DNA of 61,146 nt, from IMG/VR virus record IMGVR_UViG_3300021598_001137, positions 1 through 61,146 of that record. One strand, written 5' to 3'. Both the position numbers and the translations under genes were made by a program. The stretch's first letter is position 1. Each line of letters begins with the position of its first letter. The notes below the pieces were generated by a model. The model searched no databases, was not told where the DNA came from, and saw only the letters and a program-made list of their open reading frames with translations. Origin of the DNA: a virus. Below are positions 47,721 through 56,775 of the stretch, one piece after another.

Positions 47721-48926
47721 ATGAAGAAACTGTTGATTACAGAATCGGAAAAAGACAATATATTAGGTTTATACAATATAACCGCAACTAATAACATTAG
47801 TGAGGAAATTGTTATTACCGATTGGTTATCTCCCGATGAAAAATACATCATATTTTTGGATGAGTTATATGACATTGAAAACAAAACCAAACTTGGGAAT
47901 ATATGGGAAGACTTTAATAATTTAAAAACTTTCTTATCACACTCATTTGCTGTGTCAACTTTACCCAAACAAATAAAGGAAGAGGCAGAATTAATCCTAA
48001 GTAGTAAACTTATAACCGAAAGTACAAAAAACATTTCACATTTAAAATCAGATTTCAAGGTCCTGTTAAATGAAGGATTATGGAGTAGTTTTAAAAATTG
48101 GGCTTACGAAACAGGTAAATCCACTATTGACGGATTTAAAGAATTCGCTAAAAAAAGTGTTAAAGGTATTGGTGATATTGTTGATAAAATATCTAAGGGT
48201 GAATGGAAAGAAGTTTTTTCATTATTAGGGAAAGGAGTTTTATGGTTGGCAAGAAAACTAAGAAGTGCATTGTATCATCCTGTCGGGTTGATTCTTGACG
48301 CTATTTTAGTTGCGACAGGAATTGGTAAAGCGGTTCAGTGGATTCCTTGGGCAATAATAGTTGCTTTAGATGTGTATGAAATGGTTACAGGTAATTATGA
48401 GGAAAACTTACCTACTTGGCAAAGATTATTATTCTTAGGAGTTGATATCTTAGGTTTAGTTTTTGCGGGGGCAGTAGCTAAATCAGGAAGAGTGGCCCTT
48501 GAAGGTGCTGTTAGAGGGGTTAAAACCGCTGAAGAGTTGGGAGTGGTTGCGGCTAAAAACTCAACCGTAAAAAACTTGTTAACTAAAATTGGTGGTGCCG
48601 TTGAAAAAGTCCCTGGTCTTTTAGAAAGAGCCGTTAATTGGTTAAAAACTAAATTCCCTATGGGTGCTAAATTTATTGGTGGTATCTTAAGTAAAATTGG
48701 TAAATTTTTAAAAGGGATATCTAATTTTATTTCTAAGGCGTTACATACAATTGCACCTGGAACTGGTAAATTGGCAAGAGGGTCAAGAGCTGCGATTGGA
48801 ACAACCGCTTTAGTTGGTGGTATTGGAACTTATAGTGGGTATAAACAAGAAAAAGGTGAGATGGAATTGGCATCCGCACTAACAGACTCAGATGTGAAGT
48901 CGGTATATAATATAAATAAAATATAA
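47721..48926 (+). CDS. Leader-bearing hydrophobic virion-like protein, 401 aa
   Basis: MKKLLITESEKDNILGLYNI combines the first and second leader types. A second site lies near residue 116 (KVLLNEGLWSSFKNW), after which the protein is a series of amphipathic and hydrophobic helices: GLILDAILVATGIGKA, WIPWAIIVALDVYEM and LLFLGVDILGLVFAGAV, followed by basic helices (VNWLKTKFPMGAKFIGG). This looks like a membrane-inserting ejection protein released from a precursor. TATTTAT 15 nt upstream. Function inferred from composition. Confidence 0.75.
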   Translation: MKKLLITESEKDNILGLYNITATNNISEEIVITDWLSPDEKYIIFLDELYDIENKTKLGNIWEDFNNLKTFLSHSFAVSTLPKQIKEEAELILSSKLITESTKNISHLKSDFKVLLNEGLWSSFKNWAYETGKSTIDGFKEFAKKSVKGIGDIVDKISKGEWKEVFSLLGKGVLWLARKLRSALYHPVGLILDAILVATGIGKAVQWIPWAIIVALDVYEMVTGNYEENLPTWQRLLFLGVDILGLVFAGAVAKSGRVALEGAVRGVKTAEELGVVAAKNSTVKNLLTKIGGAVEKVPGLLERAVNWLKTKFPMGAKFIGGILSKIGKFLKGISNFISKALHTIAPGTGKLARGSRAAIGTTALVGGIGTYSGYKQEKGEMELASALTDSDVKSVYNINKI

Positions 48927-48931
48927 ATATT

Positions 48932-50326
48932 ATGAGTGAAGATTTATTAAAAAGACAATTATTGTTAATGAAATACGATATGAGTACAACATTAACTGAA
49001 AATTTAGAAAGTGTTGAATCCGTAATTTCAGAACAAGGTGTTATAAAAGATATTGTTAGAGGTGGTGGAGTTGCGGCTCGTGAACTTGAGGGTGTACTTA
49101 AAACTATGATGAAAGATAGTAAAGTTGCTAATGAACTTAAAAATGTGACTTTAACTGATGCTAAAGGAATGAGGACGGGAGTTAGAACCGCTGAAGAACT
49201 TGCAAGTGCGATTAAATTAGGTAAACTAAATAGTTTTCTAAAAGGTGAACTTGAGTTAGCTATATTAAAATCAAGAACAACTAATAAATCATTAATTGAT
49301 GCTGCAGCTAGTAACTTAGCAAGAAACAAAAGTTTTATAAACAAATATTCATCATCATTAGCTAAAGGTCAAGTTGAGTACGAAAAAGCGTTAAAGGCCG
49401 CTGGATATAGCGAAGAGGCGATAACTTCAATTGTTAAACAAACTGAAAACATTGGAGGTAAAATAAAAACAGGTGAAGATATCCTTAAAACATCAGGTAA
49501 AGACGTTCAAGCAGGTAAAAATATAAAATCTGAAAAAGATTTATTTAGTTTAAATACTCAAAAAGGTAAATGGGAAGGTTTTAAAAAATTGGCCCGAATG
49601 AAAGGGTTGAAAGTACTTGAATACGCTAAAAGACTTGGTTGGAAAAAGGTAATTATGTATGGTGCAGCAGGATGGTTGGCGATATATCTTTGGAGAAACT
49701 GGTTTTCCGCAAAACCTAAGATATGGAGTCAATGTTTAATTGATTTTGTTGGATACAACAATTTTTCAAAGGCGGTTCAGATTAAACCAGGTATTTTATC
49801 TGTTAAAGGTAAAACAGGTTTACAATCGTTAGACATGAACGGATATACTTATTTTAGAAATGATGGAACCGCAAAAAATGGTCAATTTGAAGGTACTTGG
49901 GAATGTGATGGTGAAAAATTAGTATTAGAATTTGATGGTCAAGAATATTATCCTGTTAAAGGTTCAGTAACACCTGTAGTCACAGATGGTGGAGGTGGAG
50001 GTTCTAACACAGATGGTGGTGGAGGAACAACCCAACCAACATACAGAGCTTGTAGTGGAACATATAATAAAGGATGTAAATCTGAAGTAATTAGAAAAGT
50101 ACAAGGTTGTTTAGGTGTTAAAATGGACGGTTTATTTGGACCTAAAACAGAAGCGGCTGTTCAGTCTAAACTTGGTAAATTGATTTTTAGTGATTCTGAT
50201 GTTGATGGAATTTGTGGTATTGCACAAAATGTAACAACCACAACTACAACTGTTAAACCTATTTCAGAACCAACAACAATAGAACCTGAATCAGTTAATG
50301 TTAAAGATTTTTTAGCAGGGATTTAA
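48932..50326 (+). CDS. Leader-bearing peptidoglycan-binding protein, 464 aa
   Basis: MSEDLLKRQLLLMKYDMSTT is a helical leader, with TLTE and VISE sites by residue 36. Residues about 40-230 are helical and basic with one hydrophobic segment (VIMYGAAGWLAIYLW, about 240). Then a strand domain (ILSVKGKTGLQSLDMNG), a Gly-rich linker and a Cys-containing PG_binding_1 repeat near residue 380 (GCKSEVIRKVQGCLGVKMDG). A Thr-rich end follows. It starts 6 nt after the previous gene; the two plus the next form an operon. Likely an internal wall-contacting ejection protein. Confidence 0.8.
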   Translation: MSEDLLKRQLLLMKYDMSTTLTENLESVESVISEQGVIKDIVRGGGVAARELEGVLKTMMKDSKVANELKNVTLTDAKGMRTGVRTAEELASAIKLGKLNSFLKGELELAILKSRTTNKSLIDAAASNLARNKSFINKYSSSLAKGQVEYEKALKAAGYSEEAITSIVKQTENIGGKIKTGEDILKTSGKDVQAGKNIKSEKDLFSLNTQKGKWEGFKKLARMKGLKVLEYAKRLGWKKVIMYGAAGWLAIYLWRNWFSAKPKIWSQCLIDFVGYNNFSKAVQIKPGILSVKGKTGLQSLDMNGYTYFRNDGTAKNGQFEGTWECDGEKLVLEFDGQEYYPVKGSVTPVVTDGGGGGSNTDGGGGTTQPTYRACSGTYNKGCKSEVIRKVQGCLGVKMDGLFGPKTEAAVQSKLGKLIFSDSDVDGICGIAQNVTTTTTTVKPISEPTTIEPESVNVKDFLAGI

Positions 50327-50352
50327 ATAAAATAAAATTAATATAAAATACG

Positions 50353-51876
50353 ATGTTATTAAAAGAAGACCAAAATACAGGATTAACAAATTTAAAAGAA
50401 ATCAAAGCGAAAAAATGTGTAACCGATGATTTTAAGTTTGTAACTAACCCTATTAATAATAAAGTTGCTTTATACAAGAAAACTGAAAAAGGGAATTGGA
50501 TTTTTGTTTATGAAGATTTAACTATTGAGGCAATTAATCCATCTACTAAAGAAACATTGAAGACGGGTAAAATATCTTGCGAAGGGTTTAAGTCGGTAGA
50601 ACAAAAAAAATCTGACGAAGAAAAACTTAAATCTGACGAAGAAAAACTTAAAATAACTGCAGACAATAAAGTTGTAGAGGACGTTTTAAATAAAGCTGGA
50701 TATACTTTAGTTGCTCCTGAGATTACTGACGGTAGATATGACAAAAGAATGGACATTAGACTACTGATGGGTGGTAAGTATAAAGATTATTATAAAGATT
50801 TAGGTGGGACAGGTGGTCCTATTTACGCATATCCAATGGAAGATGAAACACCTGAAAACTATTCATTAAAGGATAGAATCACACGTAGACCGACAGATGA
50901 TTCCGAAATTACAGGTAAGATTGATAGTAAATCAGCTAAAAAACTTCTTAAAAGAGTAAAGAGTGGTGAGACATCTAAAAAAGATTGTAGAAGTATGATT
51001 AAAACTTTAGATTATCTAAGAAAAACTAACGCACAAGTTGATGATGCCGAATTAATGTCATTAAAACGTGGAGTTTTTGCTTGTTATGAACAAGGTGAAA
51101 AATTTATTGAGGGTACGTTAGGTGTTGGTGATGAAATGAAAAATATAATAGGTGATACAAGTAAGTATGGTATTAATGAATTTTTAACTAATAAAATGAA
51201 TATGAAAGAATCAACAAGCATTAAAAGTGTAATTAAAGAAAATTTAATTAAAAAATCAATTGAGAAAAAAAATATTCTTATTAGTGAAACTACGGTAATT
51301 AAAAATAGATACGAAGTATTAACTGAAGGTAAAAGTATTAAAACTGAAAAAGAAATTAGAGAATTTGTTAATGAACTAATTAAAGAAACTGCCGAGTTAA
51401 ATTCATTAGGGTATAGACCTGAATTAATCCAAGAAGGGTTATTTGACATGGTTAAAGGTTTATTCGGTAACGCATCTGAAAGCATCTTCAGTTACTTCAA
51501 AGAGCAATTTGCAACTTGGATTGTTGAGAAATTTACACCAATAGAATCTGATAGTTGGTTAGGGTCAATAATTATAACGGCAATAGGTAACGTTCCGATA
51601 AGTGAATTACCAAAATTAACTAATTGTAGTTTTGTTAGTAATATCATATCAAAATCAATTGTTGAGGGTACCACTAAGAAAATACAAGCTGAAAGAGGAT
51701 TTGAGGGTGCGGGTTATGATATTTTACGTAACGCATTAATTGAGATGGCTGAAGACAGTTCATTTGGTCAAAAAGTTGAACAAAAAGTTAGTGAATTTAT
51801 TTGTCCTTTATTGGGTGGTATTGGTCAGAAATTAGGTTCTGCAGCATCAACTATCAAACAAAAAGTGATGGCATAA
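50353..51876 (+). CDS. Leader-bearing precursor-like protein, 507 aa
   Basis: MLLKEDQNTGLTNLKEIKAK has LLKE at the start. Soluble N-terminal part; a 21-bp tandem repeat near codons 86-99 gives KSDEEKLKSDEEKLK. Further [IL]xE sites lie around residues 285-335 (VIKEN, LISET, LTEGK, LIKET). LIQEGLFDMVKGLF at about 357 precedes an amphipathic or hydrophobic C-terminal domain, the same pattern as LLNEGLW in the 47721 protein. Probably a processed internal virion protein. It ends before a double hairpin. Confidence 0.75.
   Translation: MLLKEDQNTGLTNLKEIKAKKCVTDDFKFVTNPINNKVALYKKTEKGNWIFVYEDLTIEAINPSTKETLKTGKISCEGFKSVEQKKSDEEKLKSDEEKLKITADNKVVEDVLNKAGYTLVAPEITDGRYDKRMDIRLLMGGKYKDYYKDLGGTGGPIYAYPMEDETPENYSLKDRITRRPTDDSEITGKIDSKSAKKLLKRVKSGETSKKDCRSMIKTLDYLRKTNAQVDDAELMSLKRGVFACYEQGEKFIEGTLGVGDEMKNIIGDTSKYGINEFLTNKMNMKESTSIKSVIKENLIKKSIEKKNILISETTVIKNRYEVLTEGKSIKTEKEIREFVNELIKETAELNSLGYRPELIQEGLFDMVKGLFGNASESIFSYFKEQFATWIVEKFTPIESDSWLGSIIITAIGNVPISELPKLTNCSFVSNIISKSIVEGTTKKIQAERGFEGAGYDILRNALIEMAEDSSFGQKVEQKVSEFICPLLGGIGQKLGSAASTIKQKVMA
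50608..50649 (+). repeat. Tandem 21-bp repeat (two copies)
   Basis: Two identical 21-bp units inside the preceding CDS, coding KSDEEKL twice. In frame and probably from slippage; no evidence of function. Confidence 0.85.
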
Positions 51877-51880
51877 AAAT

Positions 51881-51962
51881 CTTTTAGATTTGTCTAAAAG
51901 GCTTAACATTTTAAAAGAAAGGAGAGCAAATCTAGCAAAAAGGTGTCGTTTGACACCTTTTT
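51881..51962. terminator. Hairpin and bidirectional terminator
   Basis: CTTTTAG / CTAAAAG (51881-51900) followed by an 11-bp stem AAAAAGGTGTC / GACACCTTTTT (51937-51962), serving both strands between convergent genes. Confidence 0.8.
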
Positions 51963-51965
51963 GTT

Positions 51966-52457
51966 TTAACTATAAGATTTTTTAAACTCATTCCAAATCT
52001 CTGAAATAGATGGATTAATAACTTCTGAAAATAATGAAGGTTCAAAAGGACGATTAATCAATTTCATACCAGCCTCTTCGGGTGTTTTATTATCTTTTAT
52101 TCTATTACAGTTTTTACAACAAGTTGTTAGATTTAACCAAGTATTTCCACCACCCCTTGATTTAGGTAAAATATGGTCAATAGTAAGATTTTTAGATATC
52201 CCACAGTACGAACATTTAAAACCATCCCGTTTAAAAATACGTTGTCTATTAATTTTTAAAGGTTTAACTCTAAATCTAACGTAATTCAATAAACGTATGA
52301 TAAGGGGTCTAACGTATTTTTTATGTCCTGATGTTATAGGGTTATCACCTGACTTTAAAACTTCCGCTTTACCTTTATCCACTAATGTAAACCCCCTAAT
52401 TAATGTCGTAACATTTATTGGGGTGTAATCAGAATTTAATACTAATACTTTATCCAT
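51966..52457 (-). CDS. HNH endonuclease, 163 aa
   Basis: Starts MDKVLVLNSDYTPINVTTLI, the N-terminus typical of a Bacteroidota HNH subfamily. The nuclease core has KCSYCGISKNLTIDHILPKS (CxxC plus DH) and TTCCKNCNRIKDNKTP (CxxC plus the final N/K motif), with all zinc and catalytic residues. It nicks or cuts DNA; free-standing HNH genes in phages may home, package or degrade DNA. No intron is seen nearby. Confidence 0.9.
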   Translation of the reverse strand: MDKVLVLNSDYTPINVTTLIRGFTLVDKGKAEVLKSGDNPITSGHKKYVRPLIIRLLNYVRFRVKPLKINRQRIFKRDGFKCSYCGISKNLTIDHILPKSRGGGNTWLNLTTCCKNCNRIKDNKTPEEAGMKLINRPFEPSLFSEVINPSISEIWNEFKKSYS

Positions 52458-52543
52458 TGCTCATAACATTATAAGAAAATTAAATAACATTCAAGAGTAA
52501 AAAACGATTATACGTAAAATACACTATTATTTTTTTTTGGTTA

Positions 52544-52550
52544 TATTTAT
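52544..52550 (+). promoter_or_regulatory. TATTTAT motif, candidate late-type promoter
   Basis: TATTTAT 5 nt before the ATG at 52556, although the gene lacks a leader. Confidence 0.4.
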
Positions 52551-52555
52551 TTAAT

Positions 52556-53086
52556 ATGAATATAGTTGATAAAGTTGAATATTACAACAAAGTAAAAAGA
52601 TTAAATGATAGATATTGGGATAAATCTAAACATTTTAGATGGAAATATAGTGAGATTGTTGTTAATGAGTTAAAAAAAATAAATCCTAAGACCGCAATAG
52701 AGATGGGTACTAATAGAATGTCTTTAATGGGTTTTAGTGATACTATAGCGTTAGAAATTGACACAGTTGACCCTGATAATATAAAAAATAAAAATTATAT
52801 TTTTGACGCAACAAAAACTCCTTGGGATATACCTGATAAAGAATACGATGTATTTGTTGCTTTACAAGTTTTAGAACATTTAAGTCCTAGTCAAAAATTA
52901 GTTTTTGATGAAATAAAAAGAATATCAAAATATTGTATCATTTCATTACCCTATAAATGGGATTGCCCTGACGATATTGAACATCACATGATTGATGATG
53001 AAATAATTAAAGAATGGACTATGGGTCACACTCCGTATCATTCAGAAATAATATCTGAACGAATAATACTTTGTTATAAATTTTAA
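52556..53086 (+). CDS. SAM-dependent methyltransferase-like protein, 176 aa
   Basis: A truncated-looking class I methyltransferase: AIEMGTNRMSLMGF in the motif I position lacks the usual GxGxG, but FDATKTPWDIPDKEYDVFVA and LQVLEHLSPSQK match post-motifs seen in sugar or small-molecule methylases. Possibly active on glycan, possibly degenerate. It begins the operon with the giant glycosyltransferase 2 nt downstream, so a capping role on the sugar made there is reasonable inference. Confidence 0.7.
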   Translation: MNIVDKVEYYNKVKRLNDRYWDKSKHFRWKYSEIVVNELKKINPKTAIEMGTNRMSLMGFSDTIALEIDTVDPDNIKNKNYIFDATKTPWDIPDKEYDVFVALQVLEHLSPSQKLVFDEIKRISKYCIISLPYKWDCPDDIEHHMIDDEIIKEWTMGHTPYHSEIISERIILCYKF

Positions 53087-53087
53087 T

Positions 53088-55787
53088 ATGGAGAATCTTA
53101 AATGTGTAATCAACAGAGATAGTGATGTTGGTACATTTTTACATGTAAAGACAATGGTTGAAGAATTATATTCTGATAATTCTAAATACCATAATTGTCT
53201 GGTTATATTAGGATATAATTTAGGTAAAGAGATTAATTTCTATAGAGAAAAATACCCTAATAAAAAAATAATAGTTTACCAATTAGAGCAACTTTTTAAT
53301 TATAACCCAAATTGGTTTAACCCTAATAGTAATTCAAAACATGTGAAACATAGAACCTCTCACATTAAAAAATGGTTGGATGAATGTGATGAAATATGGG
53401 AATATGATTTATCTAATAAGTGGTTTTTAGAAACTCTTGGTTACAATAAAGTAAAATTTGTACCACTTAAATATTCTAAATCTTTAGAAAACATAAAGGT
53501 TAATCAAAACCCTAAATACGACATTTTATTTTATGGTGCAATAAATAAAAAACGATTTGAAATTTTAAAAAAAATAAATTCTAAATTTAATTTAGTTGTT
53601 ATTGGTGACAATTTTGATGTAGATAACGTTGAGTTAAATAATTCGGGAATTAAATTTTTACCTAAAGATTTTTCGGATAAGTTAGATAATATAATTTCAG
53701 AAACTAAAATTATTTTAAATTTACATTTTTATGAATCGTCAATACAAGAACAAGTAAGGTTATTTTATTTATTAAATAATAGTAAATGTGTTGTATCGGA
53801 ACTAAGTAAAAAGAATTATTATGGTGATTTAATCCACGAATTTGAAAATTATGAAACTTTAGAAAAAAAGTTAACTGAATTGTTGACTAACAATAAATGG
53901 TTAGATTTTAGTAGAACAATATCTCATAGGTTTAAAACTAAACAATTTAATAATTTAAAAGTTGGGGTTTCATATAATTCCTTTTATAATGTTGACGTAT
54001 TAAAAAAATCAATTGAATCAATTATTAATGTTGTTGATTACATATGTGTGGTTCATCAGAAAAAAAGTTTTTCGGGTGAAATCGGCTCAATTGAAAATAA
54101 TATTTTATTACAAGAATTGGTTGATTGTGGTTATATAGATGAATTGGTGTTATATGATGAAGATGTGGTAGATAAGATTATCGGAATGATAGACAAACGA
54201 AATGTTGGTTTATCTAAATGTAAAAACGCGAATTGTGATTATATTCTAACTTTAGATAATGATGAATGTTATAATGATAGATATGTTACTGATGAAATAA
54301 AATTCATGAATGAGAATGGTATTGACACATTATATTCACCAATCGTGTCATATTATAAAAGTGATAAATATTACTTTGTTGAGGACAAACTTTACGTACC
54401 ATCAATTTATAAAATTGATGAAAGAAAATATGGTAGACATATAAGTAGTTCAGTTCTTTCTGACCCTGCAAGAAAAATGCCCGAAAAAAAATATTATATT
54501 TCTCAAATGTATATGCACCATCTTACTTACTTAGAAAATAATTTTAAAGAAAAACTTAATAGTAAAATTTTATTTTCGGTGGATAATAATAAAAAAAGTT
54601 TCTCACATCAAATATTAGAAAATTTAATTAATTGGATACCTGGTAATAAAGGGTTAGTTATTGGTAATAACGATAAAAATGAGAATATTTTGGTATTAAA
54701 AGATTTATTAACGTTAAATAAAATGGTTAATGAATTTGATATAAAAAACAATAAAAAGGACATATCAATCATCATCCCAACGTATAATGTTTTAAATTAT
54801 TTAACCGAATGTTTAGATTCTGTATTAACATCAATTAAAGATTTAAATGTTGAGATATTAGTTGGAATTGATGGGTGCAAAAAAACACTATCTTATATTC
54901 AAGACAGTAAATTTGACCCAAGAATTAGATTCTATTACTTTAATCAAAATGTCGGACCTTATATTGTTAAAAATAGTTTATCACTGATTTCAAATTCTGA
55001 TTATTTAATGTTTTTTGATTCTGATGACATTATGAAAGAAGAACTTGTCCAAGACATCATTCGTTATAAATCAACACATAAGCTAATAAAGCCTATGTAT
55101 ATAGATTTCAACGAAGAAGTTAAAAACATTAATTTGGAAAAATCAAATGCAAACACATATGGTGAAGGTGTTTTTGGAATTGAGAAAAAATTATTTTTAG
55201 ACATGAATGGTTTTGAGGGGTGGAGATGTGCGGCGGATTCTGACCTAATGAATAGATTATATAAAAATAATGTCAAATTAATCCATACCAAATCTTTAGG
55301 GTTTTATAGAAGGGTCCATAAAAATAGTTTAACTCAACATCCCGATACTAATTTATCTTCTCAAATGAGAGGTAAATATTATAATTTAAGTAAAAAAAGA
55401 AAAACTTTTGGACCGATAGAAAATTTAGTAACCGAATCTTTTTATGAAATTTTTAATAAAAAGATTATTGATGAAGAGTATGAAAAATTCATAATTAATA
55501 AACAAAAAATAGATACTCTATTAACTGACGTTATTAAATTAAATGTTAAACCAAAAAATTCTGATTCCAAAATAAATTATGATTTAATCAATCAAGTTTT
55601 AAATAGAACTGATATATACCATCCATCAAAAAATGTGAAACCTGTTAGAGAACATGTGCCAAACGACAGGAATAAACTTATTGAAATTAAAAAGGGTACT
55701 TTGGCGGCTCAAAATAGGGAGTTCTTCCCTCAAAAAAGAAAACGTGACGACTCAAATAACCCATTTTCAAGAAAAAACAAATACTAA
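53088..55787 (+). CDS. Three-domain glycosyltransferase, 899 aa
   Basis: The first ~300 residues resemble a GT-B fold (NCLVILGYNLGKEINFY, YDILFYGAINKKRFEIL). A second region (about 305-520) is a divergent GT-A with LTLDNDECYNDRY as a candidate DxD-like metal site. A third (about 555-800) is clear family 2: SIIIPTYNVLNYLTECLDS and LMFFDSDDIMKEE (DSDD). The last 80 residues are basic. At least two transferase sites suggest stepwise sugar addition to a virion protein, DNA base or host glycan. The target is unknown. Confidence 0.8.
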   Translation: MENLKCVINRDSDVGTFLHVKTMVEELYSDNSKYHNCLVILGYNLGKEINFYREKYPNKKIIVYQLEQLFNYNPNWFNPNSNSKHVKHRTSHIKKWLDECDEIWEYDLSNKWFLETLGYNKVKFVPLKYSKSLENIKVNQNPKYDILFYGAINKKRFEILKKINSKFNLVVIGDNFDVDNVELNNSGIKFLPKDFSDKLDNIISETKIILNLHFYESSIQEQVRLFYLLNNSKCVVSELSKKNYYGDLIHEFENYETLEKKLTELLTNNKWLDFSRTISHRFKTKQFNNLKVGVSYNSFYNVDVLKKSIESIINVVDYICVVHQKKSFSGEIGSIENNILLQELVDCGYIDELVLYDEDVVDKIIGMIDKRNVGLSKCKNANCDYILTLDNDECYNDRYVTDEIKFMNENGIDTLYSPIVSYYKSDKYYFVEDKLYVPSIYKIDERKYGRHISSSVLSDPARKMPEKKYYISQMYMHHLTYLENNFKEKLNSKILFSVDNNKKSFSHQILENLINWIPGNKGLVIGNNDKNENILVLKDLLTLNKMVNEFDIKNNKKDISIIIPTYNVLNYLTECLDSVLTSIKDLNVEILVGIDGCKKTLSYIQDSKFDPRIRFYYFNQNVGPYIVKNSLSLISNSDYLMFFDSDDIMKEELVQDIIRYKSTHKLIKPMYIDFNEEVKNINLEKSNANTYGEGVFGIEKKLFLDMNGFEGWRCAADSDLMNRLYKNNVKLIHTKSLGFYRRVHKNSLTQHPDTNLSSQMRGKYYNLSKKRKTFGPIENLVTESFYEIFNKKIIDEEYEKFIINKQKIDTLLTDVIKLNVKPKNSDSKINYDLINQVLNRTDIYHPSKNVKPVREHVPNDRNKLIEIKKGTLAAQNREFFPQKRKRDDSNNPFSRKNKY

Positions 55788-55788
55788 G

Positions 55789-55819
55789 TTGAACCGTAAC
55801 CAAAAAAACGTTACATTTG
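55789..55819 (+). promoter_or_regulatory. Bacteroidota promoter TTGAAC ... TACATTTG
   Basis: TTGAAC (55789-55794), 17-bp spacer, TACATTTG (55812-55819): a good -33/-7 pair before the small gene at 55838. Confidence 0.7.
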
Positions 55820-55837
55820 TAAAAAAAATCTAAAACT

Positions 55838-56017
55838 ATGTATGTAATAATCAAAAGCATTAAAAACAAAAAATCAGGTAAATGGTTACCTGTTATAATT
55901 TTAAATTCTGATAATGAAGTTTGGGAGTTTGAATCTGAAAAGGAGGCTGATAAGATGAAAGAGATATTTCAAACAAATTCAGATTCAGGTCACATTTATT
56001 CAGTGAAAAAAATATAA
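55838..56017 (+). CDS. Small hypothetical protein, 59 aa
   Basis: MYVIIKSIKNKKSGKWLPVI opens a compact strand-rich protein; then EVWEFESEKEADKMKEIFQ, a helix. Strong promoter upstream. Not recognised, but composition and promoter make it a likely real gene. Confidence 0.65.
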   Translation: MYVIIKSIKNKKSGKWLPVIILNSDNEVWEFESEKEADKMKEIFQTNSDSGHIYSVKKI

Positions 56018-56052
56018 TTTTAAAGAAATATTGATTAAACGAGGATTTTTCC

Positions 56053-56060
56053 TATATTTG
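56053..56060 (+). promoter_or_regulatory. Bacteroidota-type box TATATTTG heading the tRNA region
   Basis: TATATTTG with TTGATT about 16 nt upstream. It precedes a short ORF, a terminator-like hairpin, a boxA motif and the first tRNA cluster. Confidence 0.6.
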
Positions 56061-56079
56061 TAATAGTTATTAAAAAACA

Positions 56080-56196
56080 ATGAAAACATTTGGTAAACAT
56101 ATGATTAATTTTAAACAATCACAGATTGTCATCTCGTGTAACCGCAATTGGTATCCGAGCATGTCATATGGTAGTCCGAAGTGTTTTATAAGTTAA
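56080..56196 (+). CDS. Possible 38-aa peptide at head of tRNA operon
   Basis: MKTFGKHMINFKQSQIVISC begins a 38-residue frame between the promoter and a hairpin. Cys/Tyr/Pro-rich end. It could be a real small protein or a leader peptide; weak evidence. Confidence 0.35.
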   Translation: MKTFGKHMINFKQSQIVISCNRNWYPSMSYGSPKCFIS

Positions 56197-56218
56197 AAAA
56201 GATTAACTATGATATAAG

Positions 56219-56247
56219 CCCTCGGACCACAAGTTCGGGGGTTTTTT
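56219..56247 (+). terminator. Hairpin with T run (terminator or attenuator)
   Basis: CCCTCGGA / TTCGGGGG stem then six T, directly followed by boxA. If the tRNAs use the 56053 promoter, this must be read through or act as an attenuator. Confidence 0.65.
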
Positions 56248-56259
56248 GTTCTTTGACAT
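56248..56259 (+). promoter_or_regulatory. boxA-like antitermination motif
   Basis: GTTCTTTGACAT, close to the bacterial rRNA boxA consensus (TGCTCTTTAACA). The same motif sits at 60299 and 60604, with a variant at 61078. Confidence 0.6.
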
Positions 56260-56275
56260 ATTGGTATAAAAATTC

Positions 56276-56362
56276 GGAGGGTATCTGGCTGGATGAAGAG
56301 CTCGTCTTGAAAACGAGTAAGACGTGTAATAGGTCTTGTGGGTTCAAGTCCCACACCCTCCT
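56276..56362 (+). tRNA. tRNA-Ser (UGA)
   Basis: Acceptor GGAGGGT / ACCCTCC, anticodon loop CTTGAAA (anticodon TGA), a long variable arm as in class II tRNAs, and T arm GTGGG-TTCAAGT-CCCAC. No encoded CCA. Confidence 0.9.
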
Positions 56363-56378
56363 CGCTAAAAAATAAATT

Positions 56379-56516
56379 ATGGGAAAAAAAGAAACTATTA
56401 AAATTGTACTTGAGGGGACCTTCAACTCAAGTCAGGAAAATTTAAGAAAAGAAGGGATTAAAATTAAAGTAAAATCAAAACTTTTAAAAAAGATTTTAAA
56501 AAAACTCAAAAAGTGA
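56379..56516 (+). CDS. Small basic protein between tRNAs, 45 aa
   Basis: MGKKETIKIVLEGTFNSSQE, then a Lys-rich helix (SKLLKKILKKLKK). It fills the gap between two tRNAs. Basic composition would suit RNA binding; inference only. Confidence 0.5.
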   Translation: MGKKETIKIVLEGTFNSSQENLRKEGIKIKVKSKLLKKILKKLKK

Positions 56517-56522
56517 GTTCAC

Positions 56523-56596
56523 TGTCCTGTAGACGAACTGGCAAAGTCACCTCGCTTTGAACGAGGAAATTGGAGGTTCAAATCCTTCCAGGACAA
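56523..56596 (+). tRNA. tRNA-Gln (UUG)
   Basis: Acceptor TGTCCTG / CAGGACA with discriminator A, anticodon loop CTTTGAA (TTG), stem CCTCG/CGAGG, T loop TTCAAAT. Confidence 0.9.
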
Positions 56597-56602
56597 CAAT
56601 AA

Positions 56603-56675
56603 GGAGAGGTTGCCAAGTTGGTCAAGGCACTGGACTGAAAATCCAGCAATGTGGGTTCGATTCCCACCCTCTCCA
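56603..56675 (+). tRNA. tRNA-Phe (GAA)
   Basis: Acceptor GGAGAGG / CCTCTCC, discriminator A, anticodon loop CTGAAAA (GAA), T loop TTCGATT. Confidence 0.9.
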
Positions 56676-56695
56676 CATAGAAAATAAAATTTTAT

Positions 56696-56769
56696 GGTAG
56701 CTATAGCTCAGTAGGTAGAGCAAAGGATTGTGGTTCCTTGTGCCATGGGTTCGATTCCCATTAGTTACC
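56696..56769 (+). tRNA. tRNA-His (GUG)
   Basis: Acceptor GTAGCTA / TAGTTAC with an extra G(-1) facing C73, the histidine identity pair. Anticodon loop TTGTGGT (GTG), T loop TTCGATT. Confidence 0.9.
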
Positions 56770-56775
56770 CACTTT

